45,936 bases of DNA from Oscillospiraceae bacterium. Its GTDB lineage: Bacteria > Bacillota > Clostridia > Oscillospirales > Oscillospiraceae. Below are positions 15,531 to 24,456 of this stretch, in pieces. Each line of letters opens with the position of its first letter. Within the stretch, counting starts at the first letter, position 1. A model generated the notes under the pieces. That model ran no database searches and was not told where the DNA came from. It saw only the letters and a list, made by a program, of their open reading frames with translations. The position numbers were made by a program, and so were the translations under genes. The DNA is taken from assembly GCA_015067945.1 (NCBI GenBank), contig SVLM01000014.1:1-45936 (forward strand). Direction: 5' to 3'.

Positions 15531-17870
15531 ATGCAAAGTCTTTGCAATTCTTGGGAGTTTACACCTCAGTTTTCCATTGATTTCGCCAACGGTCTTGGCG
15601 AAGGCGAATCGGTCCGGCTGCCTCATACCACCGCCGAGCTGCCCCTGCACTGTGCCGACCATCACGCCTATCAGATGATCTGCGGTTATCGCCGCACGCT
15701 GCACATTGGTGCCCAGCTCCAGGGCAAGCGGCTGTTCCTGCAATTCGACGGTGCTGCTCACATTGCAACCGTATATGTGAACGGACAGGAAACCATCACC
15801 CATCGCTGCGGTTACACCGCATTCCGGGTGGAGATCACCGATTTGGTGAACTACGGTCAGGACAATCTGATCGCCATTCGCCTGGATTCCACAGAAAACC
15901 CGGAGATCCCGCCCTTTGGCTTCGTCATCGACTATCTGACCTACGGTGGCCTGTACCGGGAGGTTTGGCTGGATATTCGGGAAAGTTCTTTCATTTCCGA
16001 CATTTACATCACCACCCCCACCACCGATACCGCCCGGGTGCAGCTGACTGTTGAGAACCGTAAACGTTGTACTGCCACCGCAGAAATTTTGGACCCTGAC
16101 GGCAAAGCCTTGGCACACAAAGAAATTTCTCTCACCGACAGCACTGACCTCACCCTGCCCGATGCACGACCCTGGAGCACGGAAGATCCTTTCCGCTATA
16201 CTTGCCGCATCTGCTTATTCCGGGAGGGTGTTTTGGTGGACACGCAGAAGGTGCTTTTCGGCTTCCGCACCGCTCAATTCCGCAAGGACGGCTTCTACCT
16301 CAACGGCCAAAAGGTCTTCATTCGTGGATTAAACCGCCATCAGTGCTATCCCTACATCGGCTATGCCGCTACGGAGCATCTGCAGCGGGAGGACGCACGA
16401 ATTCTCAAGGAAGAGCTGTGCTGCAACGCCGTCCGCACCTCCCACTATCCTCAAAGTCAGCACTTTATCGACGAATGTGACCGACTGGGACTGCTGGTAT
16501 TTACAGAAATTCCCGGCTGGCAGCACATCGGTGACGCTGCATGGAAGGATCAGGCTGTGGAGAATACCCGGGAAATGGTGCTGCAATACCGCAATCACCC
16601 CAGTATTATTCTTTGGGGCGTGCGAATCAACGAAAGCATGGATGACGATCCGTTCTACAAACGCACCAATGCCATCGCCCACGAGCTGGATCCCAGCCGG
16701 GCCACCTCCGGTGTGCGGTGTATCGTGCAGAGCAGCCTTTTGGAGGATGTATATTCCTACAACGACTTCTCTCACACCGGCGACAACCCCGGTGTTCGCA
16801 AGAAGAAAACCGTCACTCCCGATATGGGCAAGGCCTTGCTGGTTACCGAATGCAACGGCCATATGTTCCCCACCAAGTCTTTTGATGATTGGCAGCATCG
16901 GCAAAGCCACGCCCTCCGGCACGCCCGGGTTCAAAACGACGCTGCCGCCTCCGGCGAGCATGCCGGCTGCTTTGCATGGTGTATGTTCGACTACGCCACC
17001 CATAAGGATTTTGGCTCCGGTGACCGGATCTGCTATCACGGCGTGATGGATTCTTTCCGGAACCCCAAGCTGGCAGCAGCGGTTTACGCCAGTCAGGGAA
17101 ACAAAAATCCCGTTTTGCAGATCAGCACCTCCAATGACATTGGTGACTATCCTGCCGGTGTAGCCGGCACCACCTATGCCATTACAAATGCCGACGAAGT
17201 GGCACTTTACAAGAACGGTCTGTTCGTTTCCAAGCTGGCTCCCAGTGAATTCATGGGGCTAAAGCACGGACCCATGGCGGTGACGGATACCATAGGCTGT
17301 CTGCTGGAAACTCAGGAGGGTTATCCAAAAGCCAAGGCGGATATCGTCCGTAAGTGCCTGAACGCTGTAGGTAAATACGGTGTCACCAGTTTGCCCCCAA
17401 GGGAAATTGCCCGGGTGGTCTGGGCAATGCTTCGCTATGGGCTGACCTACAAGGACGCTATCGCCCTCTATGGCAAATACACCAGCTCCTGGGGCAGTGA
17501 GGCTGTGGTTTGGCGGTTTGACGCTATCAAGGACGGAAAAGTGGTTGCCAGCGTCACCCGCTCTGCCAGTACAAAGCTGCATCTGGAAGTCACCGCCAGT
17601 CAAACCACCCTGACCGAAGGCGACAGCTATGATATGGCTGCCATCCGGATTCGGATCTTGGACGAGTTTGGCAATCCTGTTCCCTACGCCCAGCTGCCCG
17701 TATGGCTGGAGCTGACCGGAGAGGCCTCTCTGGTAGGTCCCAAGGTTGTGACTGCGGAAGGTGGGATGTGTGGCACCTACATCCGCACCACCGGAAAATC
17801 CGGTAATGCACAGCTGACCATTTCCACCGGACAGACAGAGCCGGTTACGATTGACTTCACCATCGCATAA
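15531..17870 (+). CDS. Glycoside hydrolase family 2 protein (beta-galactosidase/beta-glucuronidase type)
   Basis: A 779-aa retaining glycosidase without signal peptide, so cytoplasmic. Order: N-terminal jelly-roll (about 1-180, with FQFDGAAH-like sugar-binding fold features), immunoglobulin-like domain (about 180-270), TIM barrel starting near GFYLNGQKVFIRGLNRHQ, and a C-terminal extension with a bacterial Ig-like domain. The acid/base Glu is E368 (GVRINES) and the likely nucleophile E440 (LLVTECNG). Substrate specificity cannot be read from sequence. The ATG at 15531 follows AAGGAGGG; the longer frame begins in promoter DNA. No transporter is adjacent, so the sugar source is unknown. Confidence 0.92.
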   Translation: MQSLCNSWEFTPQFSIDFANGLGEGESVRLPHTTAELPLHCADHHAYQMICGYRRTLHIGAQLQGKRLFLQFDGAAHIATVYVNGQETITHRCGYTAFRVEITDLVNYGQDNLIAIRLDSTENPEIPPFGFVIDYLTYGGLYREVWLDIRESSFISDIYITTPTTDTARVQLTVENRKRCTATAEILDPDGKALAHKEISLTDSTDLTLPDARPWSTEDPFRYTCRICLFREGVLVDTQKVLFGFRTAQFRKDGFYLNGQKVFIRGLNRHQCYPYIGYAATEHLQREDARILKEELCCNAVRTSHYPQSQHFIDECDRLGLLVFTEIPGWQHIGDAAWKDQAVENTREMVLQYRNHPSIILWGVRINESMDDDPFYKRTNAIAHELDPSRATSGVRCIVQSSLLEDVYSYNDFSHTGDNPGVRKKKTVTPDMGKALLVTECNGHMFPTKSFDDWQHRQSHALRHARVQNDAAASGEHAGCFAWCMFDYATHKDFGSGDRICYHGVMDSFRNPKLAAAVYASQGNKNPVLQISTSNDIGDYPAGVAGTTYAITNADEVALYKNGLFVSKLAPSEFMGLKHGPMAVTDTIGCLLETQEGYPKAKADIVRKCLNAVGKYGVTSLPPREIARVVWAMLRYGLTYKDAIALYGKYTSSWGSEAVVWRFDAIKDGKVVASVTRSASTKLHLEVTASQTTLTEGDSYDMAAIRIRILDEFGNPVPYAQLPVWLELTGEASLVGPKVVTAEGGMCGTYIRTTGKSGNAQLTISTGQTEPVTIDFTIA

Positions 17871-17896
17871 AAAAGTCCGCCAAATGGCGGACTTTT
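17871..17896. terminator. Terminator shared by the GH2 and GtrA-like genes
   Basis: AAAAGTCCGCC / GGCGGACTTTT with a 4-nt loop and A/T runs on both sides, lying between convergent stop codons; its right arm overlaps the end of the GtrA-like gene. Confidence 0.85.
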
Positions 17897-18330
17897 TATT
17901 TATTTTTTCGGAATACCAGCAATTTACTGCCAATGTAATTGAGAATCACCACCATCACATTGGTGGCCAGCTTCATCCAAAACAGGCTCCAGGCCAGCAG
18001 GTCTACTGTCACAAAAATGATTGCGGATTCCAGCAGCAGCGAGCCCACCCGGCAACCCAGGAATGTTCCCAGCTCCGGCCAAAGCACCTTGGCCGACCAA
18101 TCATGGCTTTTGAACACAAAGGGCTTGTTGGTTAAAAAAGCAAAGGCAACCGCCACTACCCAAGCGATGACATTGCTAATCAATCCACTGGGTTCTATCC
18201 CATAGGCCTTTAACCAATACTCGCAGGGAAGACACACAACATAGTTTACTACCGTGGTCAATCCGCCAAAGAACAAATAGGCGATGGCTTCTTCATGCCG
18301 GTGATATATGTTCAGCAGTTTTTTAATCAT
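17896..18330 (-). CDS. GtrA-like membrane protein
   Basis: A 144-aa protein with four transmembrane segments, characteristic of the GtrA/DPMS family, often thought to help move polyprenyl-linked sugars in teichoic-acid, O-antigen or exopolysaccharide glycosylation. The N-terminal IAYLFFGGLTTVVNYVVCL, the central TNKPFVFKSH and the C-terminal LNYIGSKLLVFRK match the family. The ATG at 18330 has a GGGGAGG site upstream; extending further would read through a terminator and repeat. No partner glycosyltransferase is adjacent. Confidence 0.85.
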   Translation of the reverse strand: MIKKLLNIYHRHEEAIAYLFFGGLTTVVNYVVCLPCEYWLKAYGIEPSGLISNVIAWVVAVAFAFLTNKPFVFKSHDWSAKVLWPELGTFLGCRVGSLLLESAIIFVTVDLLAWSLFWMKLATNVMVVILNYIGSKLLVFRKNK

Positions 18331-18390
18331 GCCGTTTCCTCCCCTTTTGAATGCTTTGATTATACAGCGAACAGTCGGAAAAGTAAAGAA

Positions 18391-18416
18391 AAAAGAGGCA
18401 GCGTGCTGCCTCTTTT
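18391..18416 (-). terminator. Terminator of the aminotransferase gene
   Basis: AAAAGAGGCAGC / GCTGCCTCTTTT with a 2-nt loop. It is downstream of the leftward aminotransferase, beyond the dispersed repeat at 18433-18522. Confidence 0.8.
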
Positions 18417-18432
18417 CAATTAACATGATCGG

Positions 18433-18522
18433 TGTCATTCCGAGCCAGTGAGCACACTGGCGTGGGAATCCCCCCGTGCGATGGAGATTGCCACACCAGC
18501 CTGCGGCTGGTTCGCAATGACA
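18433..18522. repeat. Dispersed palindromic repeat, copy A
   Basis: A 90-bp element with TGTCATT at one end and AATGACA at the other, and two internal hairpins (CCAGTGAGCACACTGG; CCAGCCTGCGGCTGG). It shares its ends and the GGCGTGGGAATCCCC and ATTGCCACACCAG segments with copy B at 24499-24592. It lies 8 nt after the aminotransferase stop codon. It has no coding capacity and resembles a small non-autonomous element such as a MITE. Confidence 0.85.
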
Positions 18523-18530
18523 GCGGTTGA

Positions 18531-19817
18531 TCACATTTCGCTCAGCATTTTTTCCAGAGCCGCAATTTTCAGACTGACGCAGAACACCTGCATGGCCTTT
18601 TCCAGCTCCTCGATGGGAGGAAGACTCGGGGCAACGCGGATCATGGAATCGTTGGGATCGATGCCGTAAGGGTAGGTTGCACCGGCGGGGGTCAGAGTCA
18701 CGCCGGCCTCGCTGCACAGCTGCAGCGTCCGCTTGGCAGTGCCGGGCATGGCTGCCACGCATACGAAGTAACCGCCCTGGGGATGGTGCCAGTGGGCGAC
18801 GCCCTTGTTGGTCAGCTCAGCACGGAGCATACGCAGTACCATTTCAAACTTCGGTGCCATGATCACCGCATGGCGTTTCATGACCTCCAGCGTATGGGCA
18901 CGGTTTTTCAGATACTTCACATGCCGCAGCTGGTTCAGCTTATCATAGGAGATGGTCTGCACGCCAATATGCTTCAAATGATAGGCGATATTCTCCTCGG
19001 AAGAAGCCATAACCGAGATACCCGCACCGGGCAGGGTAATTTTGGAGGTGGAGGCAAACTCATAGACCATATTGGGTCTGCCGGCCTGGGCACACAAGGA
19101 AATAATATCCCGGAAGGGCTGGAATTCACCGTCAAACTCATGGACGCAATACGCATTATCCCACATGATGGCAAAATCCGGTGCGGCAGGCTTCAGATTT
19201 GCAAAGCGGTCAATGGTTTCCTCCGAGTAGTTATAGCCCTGGGGATTGGAATATTTCGGCACGCACCAAATGCCCTTGACTGCAGGGTCCTGCACCAGGT
19301 CCTCTACCAGGTCCATGTCCGGGCCGTCGGGTGTCATTGGAATGATGATCAGCTCAAAGCCGAAGTTCTCCGTAATGCGAAAATGCCGGTCATAGCCGGG
19401 AGAGGGGCAAAGGAATTTGACCCTTTCCTCCTTGCACCAGGGCTTGGGACTGTCCTTCAGACCATAGGCAAAGGCACGGGCGATCAGATCGTACATCAGT
19501 GTCAGGCTGGCGTTGCCGCCCACGAAGGTTTGGCTGGGCTTGCAGCCCAAAACATCCGCCCAGTATTCCCGGGCACAGGGAATGCCGGCCAGGTCGCCGT
19601 AGTTACGGCTGTCCACGCCGTCAATAATGCAATCAGCAGGATCGGTCAGTACGTTTAAAATATCGCTGACCAGATCCAGCTGCAGCTTGCTGGGCTTTCC
19701 CCGGGACATATCCAATTTCAGATTTTCCTGCTTCAGAGCCGCATATCGGGCAAGAAGAATGCTCTTCTCCTGTTGAAGCTCCTCCTTAGTTCTGCAAGAA
19801 TACGTAGGCACATCCAT
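18531..19817 (-). CDS. Aspartate aminotransferase, type Ic (PF12897-like)
   Basis: A 428-aa PLP-dependent enzyme that would interconvert aspartate/2-oxoglutarate and oxaloacetate/glutamate. The protein matches the Asp_aminotransf family rather than classic AspC: LDMSRGKPSKLQLDL near the N-terminus, SRNYGDLAGIP, FVGGNASLTLMYD, CPSPGYDRHF, the WCVPKYSNPQGYNYS loop, DNAYCVHEF, and STSKITLPGAG with the PLP-binding Lys. The start is placed at the second of two adjacent ATGs; the earlier frame begins upstream of the GAAAGG site. Its promoter is at 19852-19880. Confidence 0.9.
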   Translation of the reverse strand: MDVPTYSCRTKEELQQEKSILLARYAALKQENLKLDMSRGKPSKLQLDLVSDILNVLTDPADCIIDGVDSRNYGDLAGIPCAREYWADVLGCKPSQTFVGGNASLTLMYDLIARAFAYGLKDSPKPWCKEERVKFLCPSPGYDRHFRITENFGFELIIIPMTPDGPDMDLVEDLVQDPAVKGIWCVPKYSNPQGYNYSEETIDRFANLKPAAPDFAIMWDNAYCVHEFDGEFQPFRDIISLCAQAGRPNMVYEFASTSKITLPGAGISVMASSEENIAYHLKHIGVQTISYDKLNQLRHVKYLKNRAHTLEVMKRHAVIMAPKFEMVLRMLRAELTNKGVAHWHHPQGGYFVCVAAMPGTAKRTLQLCSEAGVTLTPAGATYPYGIDPNDSMIRVAPSLPPIEELEKAMQVFCVSLKIAALEKMLSEM

Positions 19818-19851
19818 CATCCTTTCATGCAAAAACAATCATAATAGCCAT

Positions 19852-19880
19852 ATTATATGCCAATACTCCTTAAATTGCAA
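19852..19880 (-). promoter_or_regulatory. Promoter of the aminotransferase gene
   Basis: Minus strand: TTGCAA (19875-19880), 17-bp spacer, TATAAT (19852-19857); start near 19845. Confidence 0.7.
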
Positions 19881-19994
19881 CCATTTTTGCATGATCAATT
19901 TTTAAATCTTGCAAATTTTGTCACATTTTGTGTCATTGCACAATTCTTTCCATTTCCGCATCGCATTTTCATGAATATTTTCCTTGCATTTCAC

Positions 19995-20023
19995 TTCCAA
20001 TTTTCATAAAATTTTAGTATACT
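19995..20023 (+). promoter_or_regulatory. Possible glnN promoter
   Basis: Plus strand: TTCCAA (19995-20000), 17-bp spacer, TATACT (20018-20023); start near 20030. The -10 is strong, the -35 weak, so activation by a regulator is possible. The AT-rich stretch 19860-20010 between the divergent promoters holds no gene. Confidence 0.5.
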
Positions 20024-20061
20024 ACGGTATTATGACCATGCCTTCGAAAGGATGTGCCCTT

Positions 20062-22146
20062 ATGAACGAACATATCAACATCCCAGAAATATTTGGCACG
20101 GATGTTTTTAACGACGCCACCATGCAGCAGCAACTGTCTGCGGAGGTCTATTCCGCCTGGCGGCAGTGTATCCGCACCGGCTCTCCCCTGCCCCTGGAGG
20201 TGGCAAATGAAATTGCCGAAGCAATGAAGCTTTGGGCCATTGAAAAGGGTGCCACCCACTATACCCACTGGTTCCAGCCCATGACCGGCATCACCGCAGA
20301 AAAACATGACTCCTTTATCTGCCCCACCGAGGACGGCAAGGTAATCATGGAATTCTCGGGCAAGGCACTGGTTCGGGGTGAATCTGACGCCAGTTCCTTC
20401 CCTTCCGGCGGCCTGCGGGCCACCTTTGAGGCCCGTGGCTATACCGCCTGGGACCCCACCTCCTTTGCCTTTGTCAAGGACGGCAGTCTGTACATCCCCA
20501 CCTGCTTCTTCTCCTATACCGGTGATTCGCTGGATAAGAAGACTCCTCTGCTCCGTTCCCTGGATGTAATCTCCCGGGAGGCTCTGCGGATCCTTCGGCT
20601 ATTTGGCGATCAGCAGACCCAGCGGGTGCAGGTTTCTGTGGGTGCCGAGCAGGAGTATTTCCTGATTCCCAAATCTCTGTATGCCCAGCGTGAGGATCTG
20701 CGGCTCACCGGCCGTACCCTCTTCGGTGCGGTTGCACCCAAGGGGCAGGAGTTGGGTGACCACTACTACGGTGCGATCCGCACCCGGGTCAGCGGCTTTA
20801 TGAAGGATCTGGACGAACAGCTGTGGCGTTTGGGTGTAACCGCCAAGACCAAGCACAACGAAGGTGCCCCCTGTCAGCACGAGCTGGCACCGGTATATTC
20901 TATCGCATCCAATGCCTGCGACGGCAACCAACTGACCATGGAGATCATGAAAAAATGTGCCGCAAAGCACAATCTGGTCTGCCTGCTCCACGAAAAGCCC
21001 TTTGCCGGTGTCAACGGCTCCGGCAAGCACAACAACTGGTCGCTGTGCACCGATTCCGGCAAAAATCTGTTCAGCCCCGGTCAGACCCCCCGGCAGAATG
21101 CTCAGTTTTTGCTGTTTTTAGCGGCATTCATCCAGGGTGTGGACGAATATCAGGATTTTCTCCGTTGCACAGTAGCCTCTGCCAGTAATGACCACCGCCT
21201 GGGTGCTCATGAAGCACCGCCGGCCATTATTTCCATCTTCCTGGGTGATGAATTGACCGCTGTTGTGGATTCCATCATCCGGGGCACCAATTACACCGAC
21301 CCGGAAAAGAGCGAGCTGCGAATCGGTGTGGACGTTCTGCCCACCATTCCCAAGGATACCACCGACCGCAACCGTACCTCCCCCATTGCGTTCACAGGCA
21401 ATAAATTTGAATTCCGCATGGTGGGTTCCTTCCAGTCCATCGCCGGCCCAAACATTGCCCTGAATACAATTATGGCCGATGCTCTGGCTCAGTTTGCCGA
21501 TGCTTTGGAAAAGGCCGAAGATTTCGATGCAACCCTGCAGCAGATCATCTGCGATGCATTGACGGATCATCAGCGGATCATCTTCAACGGCGACGGCTAT
21601 TCCGAGGAATGGAAGCAGGAGGCCGCGAAGCGTGGCTTGAGCAATCTGCCTTCCACCGCCCAGGCCATGCCACGGTACATCAGCCAGAAGAATATTGACC
21701 TGGTCACCCGGCACGGCGTATTCACCGAAACGGAGTTCCGGGCAAGATATAACATTCACCTGGCCAATTACCGCAAGATCATCAACATTGAGGGTCGCAC
21801 CATGGTGGATATGACCTTGCATCAGATTCTGCCCGCCGCCATGGCCTATTCCTCCGATTTGGCGGAAGCTGTCGAACGGAAGCGTAAACTGGGTATCCCG
21901 GCTTCCACCGAGCAGGACATCGCCCAGCGGTTGTCTTCGCGGTGTGATACGCTGTATCAGAACTCCGAGAGGCTGCACGAAGTGCTGAAGGCTGTACCCG
22001 AAGACAATCAGGAGGCAGCCAATTATCACGATACCGTGACAATTCCTTTGATGCAGGAAATCCGCAAGGATGCCGATTTCCTGGAGAAGCTCACCGCAAA
22101 ATCCTACTGGCCCTATCCCATTTATTCCGATCTTCTGTATTACTAA
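20062..22146 (+). CDS. glnN: Glutamine synthetase type III
   Basis: A 694-aa GSIII, normal for the family; it makes glutamine from glutamate, ammonia and ATP. Signatures include HWFQPMTGITAEKHDSF near residue 75, SGKALVRGESDASSFPSGG, the acidic metal-site segment VGAEQEYFLIPK, GAPCQHELAPVYS, GVNGSGKHNNWSL and NRTSPIAFTGNKFEFRMVGS. The ATG at 20062 has AAAGGAT 10 nt upstream; the longer frame starts in promoter DNA. A terminator at 22153-22183 follows. No ammonium transporter or PII gene is adjacent. Confidence 0.97.
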   Translation: MNEHINIPEIFGTDVFNDATMQQQLSAEVYSAWRQCIRTGSPLPLEVANEIAEAMKLWAIEKGATHYTHWFQPMTGITAEKHDSFICPTEDGKVIMEFSGKALVRGESDASSFPSGGLRATFEARGYTAWDPTSFAFVKDGSLYIPTCFFSYTGDSLDKKTPLLRSLDVISREALRILRLFGDQQTQRVQVSVGAEQEYFLIPKSLYAQREDLRLTGRTLFGAVAPKGQELGDHYYGAIRTRVSGFMKDLDEQLWRLGVTAKTKHNEGAPCQHELAPVYSIASNACDGNQLTMEIMKKCAAKHNLVCLLHEKPFAGVNGSGKHNNWSLCTDSGKNLFSPGQTPRQNAQFLLFLAAFIQGVDEYQDFLRCTVASASNDHRLGAHEAPPAIISIFLGDELTAVVDSIIRGTNYTDPEKSELRIGVDVLPTIPKDTTDRNRTSPIAFTGNKFEFRMVGSFQSIAGPNIALNTIMADALAQFADALEKAEDFDATLQQIICDALTDHQRIIFNGDGYSEEWKQEAAKRGLSNLPSTAQAMPRYISQKNIDLVTRHGVFTETEFRARYNIHLANYRKIINIEGRTMVDMTLHQILPAAMAYSSDLAEAVERKRKLGIPASTEQDIAQRLSSRCDTLYQNSERLHEVLKAVPEDNQEAANYHDTVTIPLMQEIRKDADFLEKLTAKSYWPYPIYSDLLYY

Positions 22147-22152
22147 ATATGC

Positions 22153-22183
22153 AAAATCGGCACCCAGCAAGGGTGCCGATTTT
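22153..22183 (+). terminator. glnN terminator
   Basis: AAAATCGGCACCC / GGGTGCCGATTTT with a 5-nt loop, 6 nt after the stop codon. Also usable on the other strand for the gene ending at 22205. Confidence 0.85.
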
Positions 22184-22204
22184 ACATGTTTAGATTGTTT
22201 GACC

Positions 22205-22423
22205 TCAATTTGACTTCTTACAAAATCTGATTGCCAAGATCACGCATACGGTGATACCCACTGCAAACGGAATGGCGTATAGAAGGGCGGTACTTGCAGG
22301 CGCACTATAGCCTGCGTGTTCAATGCCACAAAGCATATCACGATAATTATACGCAACTGTTGCACACATGATATCGCCAAGGATAATTGCCAACGCAATA
22401 AGAAGATTACTAATTTTCTTCAT
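22205..22423 (-). CDS. Small two-TM membrane protein (72 aa)
   Basis: A 72-aa protein with two hydrophobic segments (about residues 5-25 and 45-66) and a basic C-terminus (RFCKKSN). No family is recognised. It has a good AGGAGG site, and lies 11 nt after the XRE-family gene, so the two are co-transcribed. Both genes are clearly more AT-rich than neighbours, suggesting acquisition together. It may be a membrane partner of the regulator, but no function is proposed. Confidence 0.7.
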   Translation of the reverse strand: MKKISNLLIALAIILGDIMCATVAYNYRDMLCGIEHAGYSAPASTALLYAIPFAVGITVCVILAIRFCKKSN

Positions 22424-22434
22424 TTAGGCTCCTC

Positions 22435-22881
22435 CTATTTCTTTTTTGTTTTTAGGAGTAAACTTGCGCCCACAATGATTGCCACAACACACAAAACAAG
22501 GAACATACCATTCCCATCAATTGTTATCAAAGAAGATTCACTAATTTGATTTATTGCCGTAGAATGAAAGATAGAAAGCAGTCCCCAAATAACCACGAGC
22601 ACAACGCCTGATGCGCAAATTATGATGCCCGCTATTCTTTTAGGCTTTTCTTCTATGTCACAACCCTCTGCTTTCAATATATCTCCATTGTCATCTTTCA
22701 AGAGATAGTCTACGGAAACCTCAAAAAAATTGCTAATTGTTACTAGCTTTTCACTTTCAGGAACCGCTGTCCCTGATTCCCATTTCGAAACTGCCTGTCG
22801 TGACACATTTAATTCTTCGGCAAGTTGCTCCTGCGAAAGTCCGCTGTTTTTACGAAGTTTATATATCTTTTCAGATAACAA
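22435..22881 (-). CDS. XRE-family regulator with C-terminal membrane anchor
   Basis: A 148-aa protein with an N-terminal Cro/C1-type helix-turn-helix (residues about 5-60: [20 protein letters not shown] then QAVSKWESG) and two hydrophobic segments in the C-terminal half (about 82-105 and 124-142), so a membrane-tethered DNA-binding protein. The start is a TTG at 22881, with AAAGGAGG 7-8 nt upstream; the helix-turn-helix begins right after it. Targets are unknown; autoregulation from the promoter at 22929-22957 is plausible. Confidence 0.85.
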   Translation of the reverse strand: MLSEKIYKLRKNSGLSQEQLAEELNVSRQAVSKWESGTAVPESEKLVTISNFFEVSVDYLLKDDNGDILKAEGCDIEEKPKRIAGIIICASGVVLVVIWGLLSIFHSTAINQISESSLITIDGNGMFLVLCVVAIIVGASLLLKTKKK

Positions 22882-22928
22882 TTCAGTTCCTCCTTTCGCT
22901 TAAAGCATACAATAACAAGCAGTAGAAC

Positions 22929-22957
22929 ACTATACACATCTGTAATCATTTCCGCAA
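22929..22957 (-). promoter_or_regulatory. Promoter of the XRE/small membrane protein operon
   Basis: Minus strand: TTGCGG (22952-22957), 17-bp spacer, TATAGT (22929-22934); start near 22922. Confidence 0.5.
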
Positions 22958-23029
22958 CCAGTAGTAGCAACCACAAACACACTTCTGTGTTGAATTTATG
23001 TTAGGATGGTTGCAAATGCTTCTACGGCT

Positions 23030-23467
23030 TTATTTGCCGGTAGAGCCGAAGCCGCCGGTGCCACGGTCGGTATCGGTCAACTCGGCAACCTCTTCGTAAG
23101 CCGGGGTCAGTACCGGTGTGATGATCATTTGGGCGATCCGCTCACCGGGAGCCACGGTTTGCTCCACTGCACTATGATTGAGCAGTACCACTTTGATTTC
23201 GCCCCGGTAGTCGCTGTCGATCACGCCCACCTTATTGGCAGGGGCAAGGCCCCGCTTAGCACCCATGCTGCTGCGAGCGTAGATGAGACCCGCACAGCCA
23301 GCAGGAATCTCCGCGGAAAGTCCGGTAGGAATGAACACCGTTTCCCCCGGGGCGATGGTTACGGATTCATCGAGACAAGCGTACAAATCGGCGGCTGCCG
23401 CTCCGGCAGAGCCGTAGGTGGGCAGAATTGCATTGGGAGATAATTTCTTTACTCGAATTGCGTCCAT
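23030..23467 (-). CDS. dut: Deoxyuridine 5'-triphosphate nucleotidohydrolase (dUTPase)
   Basis: A 145-aa trimeric-type dUTPase that hydrolyses dUTP to dUMP and PPi, keeping uracil out of DNA and supplying dTMP synthesis. The motifs are present in order: AGAAAADLYA (1), the ARSSMGAKRGL (2), GVIDSDYRGEI (3, catalytic Asp), ERIAQMII (4) and the C-terminal RGTGGFGSTG arm (5). The ATG at 23467 has AAGGAG 7 nt upstream. It starts 1 nt after the PAP2 stop codon and is likely co-transcribed with it. Confidence 0.96.
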   Translation of the reverse strand: MDAIRVKKLSPNAILPTYGSAGAAAADLYACLDESVTIAPGETVFIPTGLSAEIPAGCAGLIYARSSMGAKRGLAPANKVGVIDSDYRGEIKVVLLNHSAVEQTVAPGERIAQMIITPVLTPAYEEVAELTDTDRGTGGFGSTGK

Positions 23468-23468
23468 C

Positions 23469-24386
23469 TTATTTCTCCTTCTTACCCAATTTTGCAAACC
23501 AGCAGAAGCTCAGCGGCCAAACAATACCGGCAGTGATGACCACCAGGCAATACCGCACCGCCCGGCTGGCCAGGTGTCCGGAGAACATCCACTCCAGAGG
23601 AGCACGCATACCTTCCTTGACCAGCAGCACCACGCCAAGACCAAGAACAGCTTTCAAAATTTGTGCCCACCAAATGGCATCGGTTTGGAATTTCAGCCAT
23701 TTGCTGTCCACGGCATACACAACGCACACGCCAAGCAGGCAGCCCAGCAGCGTATAGGCGTTCTTAATGCCGGATTCCATATTGTGGAGATCCATATCTG
23801 TCGGGAAGGGATACAGCTCCACATAGGCCAAAAAGGCCGCCGCCAGAGCCAGCATACTGCCGATGAGGATCCACATTGCTTTATCGCCGCCCTTGAAAAT
23901 GACAGGCTTCAAAGCAAAAAGCAGAACCAGTGCCAAGCCGGAGCCCACCAGCACATCCGCCGGGGTATGGACACCTAAGTACATTCTGGAGAACGGTACC
24001 AGCACCGCCAGCACAATACAGGTAATTTTCAGCCATTTTGTCTTGGTAACTGCCGCGATGCCGCCCAAAGTACCCACACTGGACTGGCTGTGGCCGCTGG
24101 GAAAGCTGTAACCGGTGGCCGCCTCTTTCGCATTGCCCACCACGGTAAAATTCTCATCCAGCACCCAGGGTCTGGGAATCCGGCACATCAGCTTCATAAA
24201 CTGGCTTGTTACTGTGCCGATGAAACCTACGGACATGATGTAGTAGCCTTTACGCTTATCCACACACCAAAAGACAATCAGTGCCAGCACCAAAAAGGCC
24301 GTTTCTTCGCCCAGCCTTGTGACCAGGAGCATAATGGTATCCAGGACTGGGTTGCGAATGCTTTGGAGAAAATAGAGAATTTCCAT
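23469..24386 (-). CDS. PAP2-family membrane phosphatase
   Basis: A 305-aa multi-pass protein of the phosphatidic acid phosphatase type 2 superfamily. The three catalytic motifs are visible: K-x6-RP (KLMCRIPRP), PSGHS, and SRMYLGVHTPADV with the catalytic His. Such enzymes act on lipid phosphates including phosphatidate and undecaprenyl pyrophosphate; which one is not clear. A C-terminal half with about four more hydrophobic segments makes it longer than minimal BcrC-type proteins. It heads an operon with dut. Confidence 0.9.
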   Translation of the reverse strand: MEILYFLQSIRNPVLDTIMLLVTRLGEETAFLVLALIVFWCVDKRKGYYIMSVGFIGTVTSQFMKLMCRIPRPWVLDENFTVVGNAKEAATGYSFPSGHSQSSVGTLGGIAAVTKTKWLKITCIVLAVLVPFSRMYLGVHTPADVLVGSGLALVLLFALKPVIFKGGDKAMWILIGSMLALAAAFLAYVELYPFPTDMDLHNMESGIKNAYTLLGCLLGVCVVYAVDSKWLKFQTDAIWWAQILKAVLGLGVVLLVKEGMRAPLEWMFSGHLASRAVRYCLVVITAGIVWPLSFCWFAKLGKKEK

Positions 24387-24413
24387 ATTGGCCCTCCTTA
24401 ACGTATTTTTATC

Positions 24414-24442
24414 ATTATACCATCTATGACCACAGATTTCCA
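24414..24442 (-). promoter_or_regulatory. Possible promoter of the PAP2-dut operon
   Basis: Minus strand: TGGAAA (24437-24442), 17-bp spacer, TATAAT (24414-24419). Good -10, weak -35. Confidence 0.45.
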
Positions 24443-24456
24443 GTATTTAATAAAAA

